The notes under the pieces: generated by a model
Database searches by the model: none
Told to the model about the DNA's origin: nothing
What the model saw: the letters and a program-made list of their open reading frames with translations, nothing else
Shown here: in pieces, positions 1 through 9,145 of the stretch
Layout of the letters: every line of letters begins with the position of its first letter
Position numbering within the stretch: position 1 is the first letter of the stretch
Program-made: the position numbers and the translations under genes
From: a bacterium
GTDB taxonomy: Bacteria; Patescibacteriota; Gracilibacteria; Absconditabacterales; Absconditicoccaceae
Length of the DNA: 13,333 nucleotides
Direction: 5' to 3'
NCBI GenBank assembly: GCA_020629735.1
Contig: JAHDCT010000004.1
Span: forward strand, 1-13,333

Positions 1-425
1 TTTTCAGAAATATCATCACTCTTAAATTGCAACTCAGCTTGCTTACGAGCATCGTGTCTCTTGTTTCTAATAGCAACCTTAGAGTCTTCTCCATCTCTTG
101 CAACCACTTTCGTAAGCTCTTGCCTTCTTTCAGTAGTCAACATAGGAATTTTAATCATAAGATAATCTCCTTGGTTCAAAGGAGTAAGTCAGATATTAGC
201 ATCATAAATTGCCTTCTCTAAATCAGCAAGAACAGCTTTATCCCAAGGCTCAATCTTCAAAGTTTGAGGATCAATAATACCGATATTTGCAACTTGGTTA
301 ACATGTACATGAATTTCTTCTACCAATCAGGTTGAAGCCCTTCATAATTGTAAGTGCTTAAAAGCTCATTCTAGATGTTGAATAATCTTCTCACACGAAG
401 ATCTAAAGTCAGAAACAATGCTCAT
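1..425 (-). CDS. frr: Ribosome recycling factor, C-terminus cut by window edge
   Basis: Ribosome recycling factor works with EF-G to split the post-termination ribosome in the cytosol. The 141 visible codons match the family: a GRAS motif at about residues 28-31, then LVEEIHV, KIEPWDKAVL, EKAIYDANIGLTP, LTTERRQEL and KVAIRNKRHDARKQA. Bacterial RRF is about 185 aa, so roughly 45 C-terminal residues lie before base 1. Four in-frame TGA codons (residues 20, 28, 33 and 79) read as glycine. Residues 28 and 79 are the conserved glycines of GRAS and the LGL-type turn, which strongly supports UGA = Gly. The ATG at 423-425 is the only sensible start and gives the normal distance to GRAS. No Shine-Dalgarno sequence is seen. 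The upstream gene is divergent, and a possible promoter lies at 449-477. Confidence 0.96.
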
Positions 426-448
426 TTAACTAAATAAGTAAATAAAGT

Positions 449-477
449 AAAATATATATAACGCATTTGTAAAGCAA
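449..477 (-). promoter_or_regulatory. Possible sigma-70-type promoter for frr
   Basis: On the minus strand, TTGCTT (472-477) and TATTTT (449-454) are separated by 17 nt and lie 24 nt or more upstream of the frr ATG. The predicted leader would be under 20 nt. The region is very AT-rich, so chance matches are easy and this is a weak call. Confidence 0.3.
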
Positions 478-651
478 AAGAAGTAGGTCACTCCCAAAAG
501 CACATCTCTTCAATATCCGCTTATACTGGTCAAATATATACTATACAAGGTATAAGGATTTCTTTGCAAAAATATATAGAAAATTTGCATATCTCTGAGT
601 TTTTGTTACACTCATGAGTAACTAAAAAATGATTTTTATTTGCTTTCTTAC

Positions 652-1770
652 ATGTTCATGAAGAAATTACTTCAATTAATTTTAGCACTAGCGGTAATAT
701 TTTGATATACCTTTGTTGCAACTTCTCAAGTTCAAGCTTCAGATAGTTTAGATGATTTTCTTGACGATATTCTAGCGGAAGACGATGATACAGACACTAC
801 GGATACTAATACTGATGAAGATGAACACAACGCAGCTGACAAAGAAAAAATCCTAGACGAAGTAGACGGAGATGATCGAGAATACGCAGAAGATAAAACA
901 TTCCTTGCACCAAAAAACATTACTGATACAAGTGTAGACATTATTACTACAAAAGCTCTATATAAAGGGAAAGAAGTAGATAAATATAGAATCTACTATT
1001 CAGAAAAAACCCTTACATCAAAAGAACTAGATCTTATCAACGATATCATTGCTGATGCAAGCAAAATTGATGATGACAACAAAAAAATCAGTCTTGAACT
1101 AAAAGGACTAAAAGCAAACACAAAATACTATGTAGTAGTATCACCTGTACATCCTACTGACACAGTAAACCAACCAGCAACCATGATTACCGAAGAAATA
1201 TCATTCACAACTAAGCCTGCTGGAACTGCAGCTCCTGCAGACACTAAAGAAGAGGAGAAGGAAGATGATAAAACAACAGCTGATCCTAAAGAGGAAGAAA
1301 AAAATGAAGAGCCAAAAGAAGAGGAACCTAAAAAAGAAGAAGTAAAAACAATCAAGCCAACAGATACAGTATTCACAGGAGTAAAATACACAAACGATGA
1401 AAATAAAGTAACACTTACATGGAATGGAAACAACGACGATATTGCAAAAGCTGAAATTAATCTAAGACACCAAGGAGAATCTAGTTATACAAAAGTAGGT
1501 TCACCACAATATAAAAACGGAACCTTCACCTTTAGTGTAAATAAAGCAGGAAACTACTTCTTAAAAATAAGAGCTTTAGATAAAACAAATAAACACGTTG
1601 GAAAAGAACACATTCAAACAGTTAAAGTGACTGAAGTAATGGCTCCAACAGAAAACAAAGAAGCAGCAGTGACAAAAGCTCCTGCAGTAGGTCCTACTAC
1701 TGATCTATTAATTGCACTAATAATATTCTCATTAATGGTGTATACATTTGTTAGGTTTAGAAGAAGATAG
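652..1770 (+). CDS. Secreted Fn3-like surface protein with C-terminal membrane anchor
   Basis: A 372-aa protein. Residues 3-29 form a signal peptide: KK, a hydrophobic stretch containing a TGA-coded Gly at 703-705, then a cleavage-like VQA. A very acidic D/E/T-rich segment follows. Next is a beta-rich fibronectin-III-like domain (about residues 85-185, with LKANTKYYVVVSPV near its end), a linker of E, K and P residues (about 190-235), and a second beta domain ending near VKVTEV. The C-terminus is GPTTDLL, one hydrophobic segment and the basic tail RFRRR, a tripartite sorting or anchor signal. The protein is probably displayed on the cell surface; its ligand is unknown. An alternative start is the ATG at 658 (MKKLLQ). 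No Shine-Dalgarno sequence is visible. The gene stands alone, divergent from frr, with a terminator directly after it. The domain calls rest on pattern, not on a database match. Confidence 0.85.
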
Positions 1771-1788
1771 TAAAACAAATTTCTTTAC

Positions 1789-1821
1789 AAAAAAACCAAT
1801 CCACTCAGGATTGGTTTTTTT
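1789..1821 (+). terminator. Rho-independent terminator after the surface-protein gene
   Basis: The arms AAAAACCAATCC (1791-1802) and GGATTGGTTTTT (1808-1819) pair perfectly around the loop ACTCA. T residues continue to 1821. The hairpin starts 20 nt after the TAG at 1768-1770. Confidence 0.93.
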
Positions 1822-1936
1822 AGAAAGAGAAAATGCCAATTGCTTTCAATAAACAAATACATACCATAGAACCATTATTGTAAAGGATGCATTGCCGATA
1901 CAAAACACTCATTTTATTATTACCACAAGAATTAGT

Positions 1937-4060
1937 ATGATTAAAAAAAGAGAATTTACCGAAGTAAGTCATAAGGCACAATGGCAAGGATCTGAGATTC
2001 ATTTGAGTACAGGAAAACTAGCACCTCATTCAGAGTGAGCAATAGTTATTCGTCAAGGAGACACATCACTCCTAGTAACAACAATTATGGAAAAGAATCC
2101 GGACAAGTCGAGAGACTTTATGCCTCTCGCAGTAGACTTCCGTGAATCACGATACGCAGCAGGAAAAATTGGATGAGGAAGATTTAACAAAAGAGAAGGG
2201 AGACCAAGCGATGAAGCAGTTCTCTATTGCAGACTTACTGACAGACCACTAAGACCAATGTTTCCTAAAGGGATGGTAAACGATACCGTAATTACTATCT
2301 CTCCTCTTTCACTTGACGGAGAAGTCTCTCCTGGAGAACTCTCAATTATTTGATCATCTGCAGCACTGCTGATGGCATGAATACCGTTTGAAGGGCCAGT
2401 AGGAGCTATTAGAATCTGATATGTAAATGGAGAATTTAGATATCATCTTACAGACTCAGAAGCTAAAGAAGCAACTTTAGACCTCCACCTCGCTGGTAAA
2501 AAAGGATCTATTAATATGATCGAGGCTTGAGCAAACGAATGTCCTCCAGAAATTCTTAAAGAAGCTATGAAATTAGGACAAATAGCTATAGACGAAATGT
2601 GCGATATACAAGAAGAATTCTTAAAGAAATTAAATATTACTCAACAAGAACCAACAAAAAATCGATATACTGATGACATGTTTGCTGAAGCTCAAGCAAT
2701 TATCAGTCAAGAAAAACTACAAGAGCTTAAAAAAATCTGAGCAGATAAAGCACAATTTGATACGCTATACGGACAATTAAAAGACGAACTCTTTGATGGT
2801 CTTGCAACTCAAATTGAAGACGACAATTCACCTTGGAGTTCATCACTAGTCGGAATTTGTTTTTTCAATCTTGTAAAAAAGTTTATCAGAAGCAGTTTCC
2901 TAGAAACAGGAGAAAGAATAGATGGAAGAAAAGCAGAAGATATAAGAAATATTTATTGTGAAATTAATGCAATACCAAGAAACCATGGAACATGATTCTT
3001 CTGGAGATGAGACACGCAAGTAATGAGTTTTCTAACACTTGGTTCTCCAAGTGACGCTCAAATACTAGATAATATGGAATACCACGGAGAAGAAAAAAGA
3101 TTTCTCCATCATTATAAAATGCCTCCATTCTCAAACAACGAAGCAAGAATGATAAGAGGATCAAATAGAAGAGAAACAGGTCACGGAAGACTAGCAGAAA
3201 AAGCACTACTACCAATGATTCCACAAAAAGAAGAATTTCCATATACCATAAGACTCGTCTCAGAAGTACTAGGATCATGAGGTTCGACGTCAATGGCAAG
3301 TGTTTGTGGATCAACGCTTGCTCTCCTTTCAGGATGAGTACCAATGAAAGCACCAGTAAGTGGAATAGCAATGGGAATGATATCTGATGACACACAAGAA
3401 GTAATCCTAACAGACATAAAAGGAACTGAGGACTTTATTTGAGATATGGACTTTAAGTTAACAGGAACAAAAAACTGAGTAACAGCCATCCAAATGGACA
3501 CGAAACTCAAATGAATTTCAGTTGAAAAACTCTGTGAAATGGTAGATAGAGCTAATTCAGGAAGACAAGATATTCTTGATTACATGCTCCAAACTATCTC
3601 GAAACCAGCTGATAGTATTTCAGAATATGCACCAAGTATAGAAACATACAAAATAGAACCTGATCAAGTAAGAACAGTTATAGGACCATGAGGATCTATG
3701 ATTAATAAGATCATAGAAGAAGTTGGAGGAGCAGATATGATTAACATTGACTTCGAAGATGATGGAACGACCTATATCACTGCCAAAGATGGAAGCATTG
3801 GAAAAAAGGCACGAGAGATAATTCAAAGAGTACTTCGAGTGCCAACTCAGGGAGACATTTTAGAAGGTACAATAACAAGAACTGAAGCATACGGGGTATT
3901 TGTAGACATCAACGGGCATATTGGTCTCGTTCATGTTAAAAAGCTAGGAGAAGGGTTTGTAGAAGATGCAAGCAAGCTATTTAACGTGAATGACAAAATG
4001 AAAGTAAAAGTACTAGGAAGTGATAAAGGAAAGCTACAACTAGAAAGAATCAAAGAATAA
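1937..4060 (+). CDS. pnp: Polyribonucleotide nucleotidyltransferase (PNPase)
   Basis: PNPase degrades RNA 3' to 5' using phosphate and can add nucleotides in reverse. It is a cytosolic trimer central to mRNA turnover. The 707-aa protein is full length (E. coli 711 aa). It has RNase PH domain 1 (RESRYAAGKIGGGRFNKREG), a helical linker, RNase PH domain 2 (from ETGERIDGRKAED), a KH domain with GPGG at 583-586, and a C-terminal S1 domain from about residue 638 (ILEGTITRTEAYGVFVDI). Catalytic-site equivalents are present: the phosphate-binding loop STS at 450-452, D499 and D505 in DFIGDMDFK, and K507. Fifteen in-frame TGA codons read as Gly, including those in GSGG, GDMD and GPGG. The ATG at 1937 gives the normal N-terminus; no Shine-Dalgarno sequence is evident. 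It heads a same-strand run through 6589 with no clear terminator in between. Confidence 0.98.
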
Positions 4061-4088
4061 AAAAATTTTGGCTCACTAAAAAACACAC

Positions 4089-4397
4089 ATGTGACTCCTC
4101 TTTGAAACACTTAGATGATTATTTATCGTACTCACCTTTTTTCTTATTATCTTACTTGTAAGTGGAGAAAGAATTCTAGATACAGATATAGTCAAAGCTC
4201 TTCATGAAATAACTATGCCAGCATACCTTATCTTGGCTGGATTATTAGTATGATATATACTAAGCCTCCTTACTGTTAATAAAGCTCCAATTACAGAACA
4301 ACAAAAAAAATTACAACAAAGAAGTGATACAACAGCATATATTCAATGACTCATCATTGGAATCTTCTTAGCTCTCTTGTATATATTCATCGTGTAA
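4089..4397 (+). CDS. Small three-helix membrane protein, unknown function
   Basis: A 102-aa protein visible only when TGA is read as Gly; its second codon is TGA, so it begins Met-Gly-Leu-Leu. Three hydrophobic segments are seen, at about residues 9-28, 44-64 and 83-101. A charged stretch (GERILDTDIVKALHE) follows the first, and a Q/K-rich loop (TEQQKKLQQRSDT) lies between the second and third. The protein ends right after the third helix. It starts 28 nt after the pnp stop and ends 2 nt before the lipoprotein start, so co-transcription is likely. I do not recognise a family. The reading frame is supported by clean hydrophobic segments and tight gene packing. Confidence 0.8.
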
Positions 4398-4399
4398 CT

Positions 4400-4972
4400 A
4401 TGAAAAAAATATTACTTACCATAAGTCTCATAGGTATCATGTTTCTTAGTTGATGCTCTTCATCAAGTGAATCAACAATAACAACAGAAGCAAATGGATT
4501 TACTTTTGCAATACCTGATTGATTTAATCCACTACATTCATCACTAGTAGAAAACAAACAAATTACTAACAAAGTTCTGTTTGCATATCAAGCAAATACA
4601 AATGAGGACGATGCGTTTAAAGACAATATTGTACTCACTCTTTCTAACATTGATAATAAAATCGACTACGAGCAATTTCGATCAATAAATAGCAAAAAAC
4701 TCTTCACAACCTTAGTAGGATATACTCCAGGAACACAAGAACGCACAAACTTTGATTGTTGAGACAAAGAAATACCAGGGTATCTCGTAACCTTCTCATT
4801 AAAAAACACCTTCGGAGAAACAGGAAATAAAACTCATATAGCTCAGTTTCAATTTGTCTCTGATAAAAAAGGATACATATATTCATACGCAACTACAGAC
4901 GAAGGAAATCTAAAAAATGCGAAGAACCGATTAACAAATATAAGCTGTCCTAGTGGAGAAGAGGCAATGTAA
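4400..4972 (+). CDS. Predicted lipoprotein, possible PsbP/DcrB-like fold
   Basis: A 190-aa protein with a lipoprotein signal peptide: MKK, a hydrophobic stretch, then the lipobox LSGC with the lipidated Cys at residue 19. The lipobox Gly is TGA. A Ser/Thr-rich linker precedes a domain opening with FTFAIPDGFNPL. The pattern of alternating strands plus a later Q-rich strand (HIAQFQFVSDKKGYIYSY) resembles PsbP/Mog1/DcrB-type alpha-beta sandwich domains, but this is only an inference. Two further cysteines, in FDCGD and ISCPSG, could form a disulphide. The protein should sit on the outer face of the cytoplasmic membrane. It begins 2 nt after the preceding stop and probably shares its transcript. 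A 94-nt gap follows without an obvious terminator. Confidence 0.85.
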
Positions 4973-5066
4973 AGAAATACAAAAAATCTTTAAAAAGAGT
5001 TCTTCTTCCAATCCCATTCTACATTCTTAAAAAGTAAAAAACACTTCATTCATCTAAATTTAACAC

Positions 5067-5837
5067 ATGGCACGTCGTCGTAAAAAACAAACTAGTTTAG
5101 ATACATCACCTCATAATCCATCAGGTCGAGAAATGTTAGTAAAATGATTTCTCTGATTAATAATAGGAACAGTAATAGCTTTTCTAGTTTTTATTGTGCT
5201 CGTATTAGTTGGATGAATCATAGAGCAAGCATTAGCAACATCTCTCTCATGAGAATGATCAGTAAATCCTCTTTTTCCTTTGATTTTAATGGTGATTGCA
5301 TTTCTCGGGACGTTCATTGGAAATCTAATCCTTACAGGAACACTAAACCTCATCTACACAACAAAATATTACGACATGGCGAAAATGTTTAGTATAACAC
5401 TTCTAATTAACGTACTTGTATTTATATTTTTCATACCAATTTACCTTCTTTTTGTTGGAACAATTGAGCCTCTCATGTTAATTCTCTCATTTCATGTAAT
5501 TATGGCAGTATTCATGTGTTACTGTGGTATAGAAATAACGACAAATCCAAATTATGCAGCAAGTAGTCTTGTATGATCAGTATGGGGACTCTCAGTTGCA
5601 GTATTCATCTTTGCGTTAGCTTTCAAGTTGATAAATGTAAACTGAGGACAGCAAGTAAATATACTTCTAGCATTACCCCCAGTATTAGCATATCTTTGCA
5701 TTCCGTTCTTTCAAACAGTTTGGGAAAAAGTATATTATAAATTTTATAGTATGTGAAACAACTTTCTGTACATACCGTCTCTCCATGAAGTAATGGTTGA
5801 TGCAGAAGATACTTCAGATATTAATGTAGATTTGTAG
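5067..5837 (+). CDS. Six-helix integral membrane protein, unknown function
   Basis: A 256-aa protein. The N-terminus is strongly basic (ARRRKKQ), predicting a cytoplasmic amino end. Six hydrophobic segments follow, at about residues 22-48, 72-98, 108-132, 136-155, 167-189 and 193-215. A polar, acidic C-terminal tail ends in DTSDINVDL. Seven or more in-frame TGA codons read as Gly, several inside helices. No motif of a known transporter or enzyme is visible and I do not assign a family. It lies in the pnp-led run, 94 nt after the lipoprotein gene and 49 nt before the next membrane protein. The ATG start is chosen because it places the basic residues before the first helix. Confidence 0.85.
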
Positions 5838-5886
5838 AAGACAACAATTTAACCAACTTTACAACTTTAACGCCTAGCTTTTCTAC

Positions 5887-6267
5887 ATGCAGACATATTC
5901 AATTTGAGCATTTCTTAAATTCACTATATGAGCTATTATCGTATCCATACTCTACAAGTATGTGAATATATATGAAAGCCCTCAGCTTGGTTTATCCTTC
6001 TGATTCCTTGGGATATTCATGATTACACGATGAGCTATGTATTTTTTCTTTCTTGGACTAAATAAGCTGCGAAATAATCAAATATCGCACAAGCAACAAA
6101 CCTCTTTCAGCTATAAACTATCTCTTTTTTTTGCTCTGTTTGTTATGACAAACCTAGTATTTATGATCAACGACCGTTGGACAAACTTTTTCTGAATAAC
6201 AAGTTTACTCATTTTTTTCCTCCTGATTATTTTTTTCTGATTCGACAATGACACAAAAGAAACCTAA
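5887..6267 (+). CDS. Small four-helix membrane protein, unknown function
   Basis: A 126-aa, Phe-rich protein with four hydrophobic segments: about residues 5-25, 36-58, 74-96 and 100-118. A basic loop (LNKLRNNQISHKQQ) lies between the second and third. The tail is short and acidic (FDNDTKET). TGA codons read as Gly in most helices. The last 20 nt overlap the start of the MIP18/DUF59-family gene, so the two are probably translationally coupled. No family is recognised; the function is unknown. Confidence 0.8.
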
Positions 6268-6589
6268 TCAATCAGCTGAAATAACAGAAATGTTTACTAC
6301 AATTCAAAGTCAGCTAGAAACTGTATATGATCCAGAATTTCCTGTTATAGATATTCGAACCTTGTGACTTATCTATGACATCACCATAAATGAAGATGAA
6401 AACCTCATTATGATACTCATGACATTCACAACACCTCAATGCCCTATGGGTGACATGATTGAACTTATGACAAAGAATGCAATAACTGAAGTATATCCAG
6501 ATCGAGAAGTAGAAATAACTATCACTTTCGATCCCTTACGGAATATATCTATGATTAAAGATCAAGACTTACAAAGAATGTTTGAATAG
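6248..6589 (+). CDS. MIP18/DUF59-family Fe-S cluster assembly protein (SufT/PaaD-like)
   Basis: A 113-aa single-domain protein, the usual length for the family. Characteristic features are the opening helix with LETVYDPEFPVIDIRTLGLIYD and the motif MTFTTPQCPMG, which carries the conserved Cys. Members of this family help assemble or deliver iron-sulfur clusters in the cytosol. No other suf or isc gene is in the window, so the partner is unknown. A single TGA codes for the conserved Gly in TLGLIYD. The start overlaps the upstream membrane gene by 20 nt. An internal ATG at residue 14 is possible but would remove part of the first helix. A hairpin terminator follows 20 nt after the TAG. Confidence 0.92.
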
Positions 6590-6596
6590 TTAAAAC

Positions 6597-7148
6597 CTAC
6601 ATCCAAAAAGGCTCTTCACGATCAGCAGAAGAGTCTCATTTTTTTTGTGTATATCACGTATATCACAGCTGTTTCTTAAATCAATCTAGATACAAAAATC
6701 TACCATCTGCAGATTCTTGAAGAAAATCAGAACTTCTCTTCTTATTTGGTCATATAACGCATCTCAATTTCTTATGTGTATGTAAATAGTCAACCAAAGA
6801 ACTAAAATCTCAATCTCCAGAAACAATAATAGCCTGATGGTAATCATCTTTCTTTGCCATCGTGTGTAAAACAAGCTCCGCATCTATGTTTCCTTTATTA
6901 GGAATATTGTCTCATAAATGAATTTTCTTAAAAATAAGCTCATATCACAAAGACTCAAAAAAGTCATACATTTTTTGGTATTCAGGAATATATCACATAA
7001 ACAAGAAAGCTTTCGTAACTCAAAAATCTTTCTTAAGCCAACGTAAAAATTTTCACCAATCTAGTTTCCATCCCAAACGTTGGGTAGAAACATTAACATT
7101 TTCGTTATCAATAAATGCATAATTTCATTGTGGACGTTTTTTTCACAT
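6597..7148 (-). CDS. NYN-domain (LabA/DUF88-like) putative ribonuclease
   Basis: A 183-aa protein. NYN domains have a PIN-like fold and usually act as metal-dependent RNases. The acidic site is visible: D14 in AFIDNENVN, D89 in KGNIDAEL, and D112 and D114 in SGDGDF (110-115). The domain continues through CVIGPNKK and SADGRFLYLDGF. The ATG at 7148 starts 1 nt after the Mur ligase stop, so the two are probably coupled; translation begins Met-Gly(TGA)-Lys-Lys. After the domain, the frame passes TGA codons at residues 162, 165 and 171 and ends at TAG (6597-6599), adding a tail ending EEPFWM that overlies a terminator hairpin. The nuclease role is inferred from the family; the RNA target is unknown. 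Confidence 0.9.
6610..6646 (+). terminator. Hairpin terminator ending the pnp-led run; lies inside the NYN reading frame
   Basis: The arms GGCTCTTC (6610-6617) and GAAGAGTC (6628-6635) pair with one G-U, followed after TCA by eight T residues (6639-6646). On the minus strand the same hairpin is followed by CCTTTTTGG, so it could also act on the NYN transcript, before that gene's TAG at 6597-6599. Confidence 0.82.
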
Positions 7149-7149
7149 A

Positions 7150-8421
7150 CTATGTATCAGATAAAAGTGTATACCCTGCTTCTCTAAAACAAGATTCTAT
7201 AACTTCTCTTTCATTCCAAGGAATAGATCATTCATTCATACATCTAGAATCAAAGTTTGCCATTCACGTAACAATAACAACATCTCATGGTCATGCTAGT
7301 GTTATTCAACGATGAATTGCTTCTGCTCTATCCTGAATTAACTCAACCTTTGCAAAACATTCTTTTCATATTCATTGAGCAACTGCATTCATAATTTCTC
7401 TACCCTCTTCATCATAATTCTCATCTTCAGTAATAAGCACTATATCACATAAATCACTCGCAACTTTTCACATTAAAGGCCTTTTTCATTGATCTCTATT
7501 TCATGTTGCTCAAAAAACAGCAATTATCTTTCTATATCACATTCATGTAGCAGCTGTGTAAAGTGTTTCAAGTGCATCTGGAGTTAAGGCAAAATCTATC
7601 ATAGCAGTAATTCATTCTTTTACCTTTACCAACTCCTGTCTTCAAGGTATTCAAGAAAATGACACGAGTCATTCACCTATTTCCTGTAAAGATAATCATA
7701 ATGAGGAAGCCAAATAAGCACTAATCATCATATTATCACAGTTAAATGATCAAACAAGAGGTGAAGCAATATGAATAGACTCTTCATTAAGATAAAGAGT
7801 AAATCACAATGAAGGATCTTGCACTAATCAATCTACATATATACTAGCGTTATGCGGAGGCGTTCTTGAAAAAGTTGCAGCTTGATGAGGAACCAAGTGC
7901 ATATACGCAAAATCGTCTGGTACAATTGAAACTCATGCTGGAAGCAATTTATCAAAAATTTCTGCCTTAGTTTTTGCATAATGGTCCATAGTCCAATGAA
8001 AATCAAGATGTTCACGAGTTAAATTTGTCCATCAAATACCAACAAATGAAAGTGGTGTAACGCGATGTTGAAACAAGGCATGAGAAGATACTTCAACAAT
8101 CATATGAGTCAGTCAATTTTTTTCTGCCTGGGCTATAAATTTCCAAAATGACATATGTCACAAAGACGTAAGATGGGTTTTATTATCTTGTTTTCAAGCT
8201 CAGACATCTATATATACCGTACTAATAATTCATACCTTATATCAAGCTTGTTTTAAAACATGATAAAGGCAAGAACTCGTTGTTGATTTTCAATCAGTTC
8301 ATGTTATTCCAATACATTTCAATGTAGATCAAGGCATTCAAAATAAGAACCAAGCAACGTATGCCTTTACCTTCATATAAAATCTATACAGAAGTGTTCT
8401 TCTTCGTCGATGTTTTCTCAT
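7150..8421 (-). CDS. MurE-like Mur ligase with shortened N-terminus
   Basis: A 423-aa member of the ATP-dependent Mur ligases, which join amino acids to UDP-MurNAc peptides in the cytosol. Motifs in order: the P-loop GITGTDGKST (38-47), EVSSHAL (110-116), TNLTREHLDFH (132-142), YAKTKAEIF with the lysine equivalent to the carbamylated one (K152), IPGRQELV, DFALTPDAL, VFGATGNRDQGKRPLM (302-317), QDRAEAI and GDVVIVTG. About 33 in-frame TGA codons read as Gly, including both P-loop glycines. E. coli MurE is 495 aa; here only about 37 residues precede the P-loop, so most of the substrate-binding domain 1 is missing. The DNPR amino-acid-selectivity motif reads DENY (333-336), and the usual YAHTPDAL has Leu for His. 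Its amino-acid substrate therefore cannot be assigned. The NYN gene follows 1 nt later. Confidence 0.93.
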
Positions 8422-8548
8422 TACAATAAAAAAAATGAAATACTAATAACACATATATAACAATACAAAGATAATTTTCTAATCAATAAAATCAGTTGTA
8501 AGAAATATACTCAATATAATAAGGACACAATAAGTCATTACAATAAAA

Positions 8549-8578
8549 AAAACTTTACGAAACATGTCGTAAAGTTTT
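8549..8578 (-). terminator. Rho-independent terminator of the HU gene
   Basis: A perfect 12-bp stem, AAAACTTTACGA (8549-8560) with TCGTAAAGTTTT (8567-8578), encloses a 6-nt loop. On the minus strand it is followed by more T residues. It lies about 110 nt after the HU stop codon and about 130 nt before the Mur ligase start. The rest of the 264-nt gap holds no gene I can support. Confidence 0.9.
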
Positions 8579-8685
8579 ATAAGAAAGTAGCACATATCAA
8601 ACGAATATGTAATTAGTTTAATAAGAAATAACTACTTATCTAAAAGATTTCAAACATCTAGGATTGTCCTGGAATTATTCCGGAA

Positions 8686-8961
8686 TTATCTAAGTGATTT
8701 TTTGAAGTCTGAACCAGCCTTGAAAGTAGGAACGTCCATAGCAGGAATTTGAATTTTTTCTGATGGATTTCTTGGGTTAACACCAGTTCTAGCCTTTCTG
8801 TGAGATTTTTTGAAAGTACCGAATCCTTGGATTCTAACTTCTCCTCCTTTTTTAACTCCAGCCATTACAGCTTCTACGAAACATTTAATAAAGTCTCCAG
8901 CTAATCTCTTTGAAACTCATAGTTTTTCAGCTAAATGAGCAATAAGTTGTGTCCTAGTCAT
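8686..8961 (-). CDS. hup: HU-family DNA-binding protein
   Basis: A 91-aa protein of normal HU length. The N-terminus (MTRTQLIAHLAEKLGVSKRL) is the helical dimerisation region, followed by FIKCFVEAVMAGVKKGGEVRIQGFGTF. The DNA-binding beta-arm contains KARTGVNPRNPSEKIQIPA, with the intercalating Pro of the RNP segment. The end (VPTFKAGSDFKKSLR) matches the C-terminal helix. Only one TGA is used (Gly in KLGVSK); the other glycines are GGA or GGT, suggesting a highly expressed gene with different codon choice. HU dimers bend and compact DNA. The ATG at 8961 gives the canonical N-terminus. It is monocistronic by layout: a possible promoter at 8996-9023 and a terminator at 8549-8578. Confidence 0.97.
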
Positions 8962-8995
8962 GTAAGTAATGAATAAGAAATAAAAACACTCCAAT

Positions 8996-9023
8996 ATATT
9001 AGAGGCTTAAAGCCAAATATCAA
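8996..9023 (-). promoter_or_regulatory. hup: Possible hup promoter with a palindrome in the spacer
   Basis: On the minus strand, TTGATA (9018-9023) and TAATAT (8996-9001) are 16 nt apart, 35 nt upstream of the ATG. The spacer holds GGCTT-T-AAGCC (9004-9014), an 11-nt hyphenated palindrome that could be an operator. The promoter call is by consensus only. Confidence 0.4.
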
Positions 9024-9072
9024 GCAATTTAACAAGAAAACCCTCATGTTACAATCAAAAGAAGAAAAGAAA

Positions 9073-9094
9073 AAATGGCTTTTAAAAGCCATTT
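9073..9094 (-). terminator. Rho-independent terminator of the sigma factor gene
   Basis: AAATGGCTTTTAAAAGCCAT is a near-perfect hairpin. Read on the minus strand, it is followed by TTTTTT and further T-rich sequence. It lies about 55 nt after the sigma factor stop at 9146. Confidence 0.85.
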
Positions 9095-9145
9095 ATCAAA
9101 TACATACATTTTCTCAAGATTGAGTTTTATTGACAAAATTTATTT

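Noticed and set aside
1128..1433. Ser-rich minus-strand open frame
   Set aside because: It is the mirror of the Glu/Lys-rich linker of the surface-protein gene; low-complexity coding produces such frames.
2964..3510. Minus-strand open frames inside pnp (for example 2964-3395 and 3181-3510)
   Set aside because: They lie antisense to strongly conserved PNPase coding sequence and have no recognisable protein features.
3698..4060. Separate small KH/S1 RNA-binding protein
   Set aside because: It is the C-terminal part of PNPase, in frame and joined through a TGA-coded glycine at 3689.
7115..7315. Plus-strand 66-codon open frame
   Set aside because: It is antisense to the junction of the Mur ligase and NYN genes, both with clear motifs.
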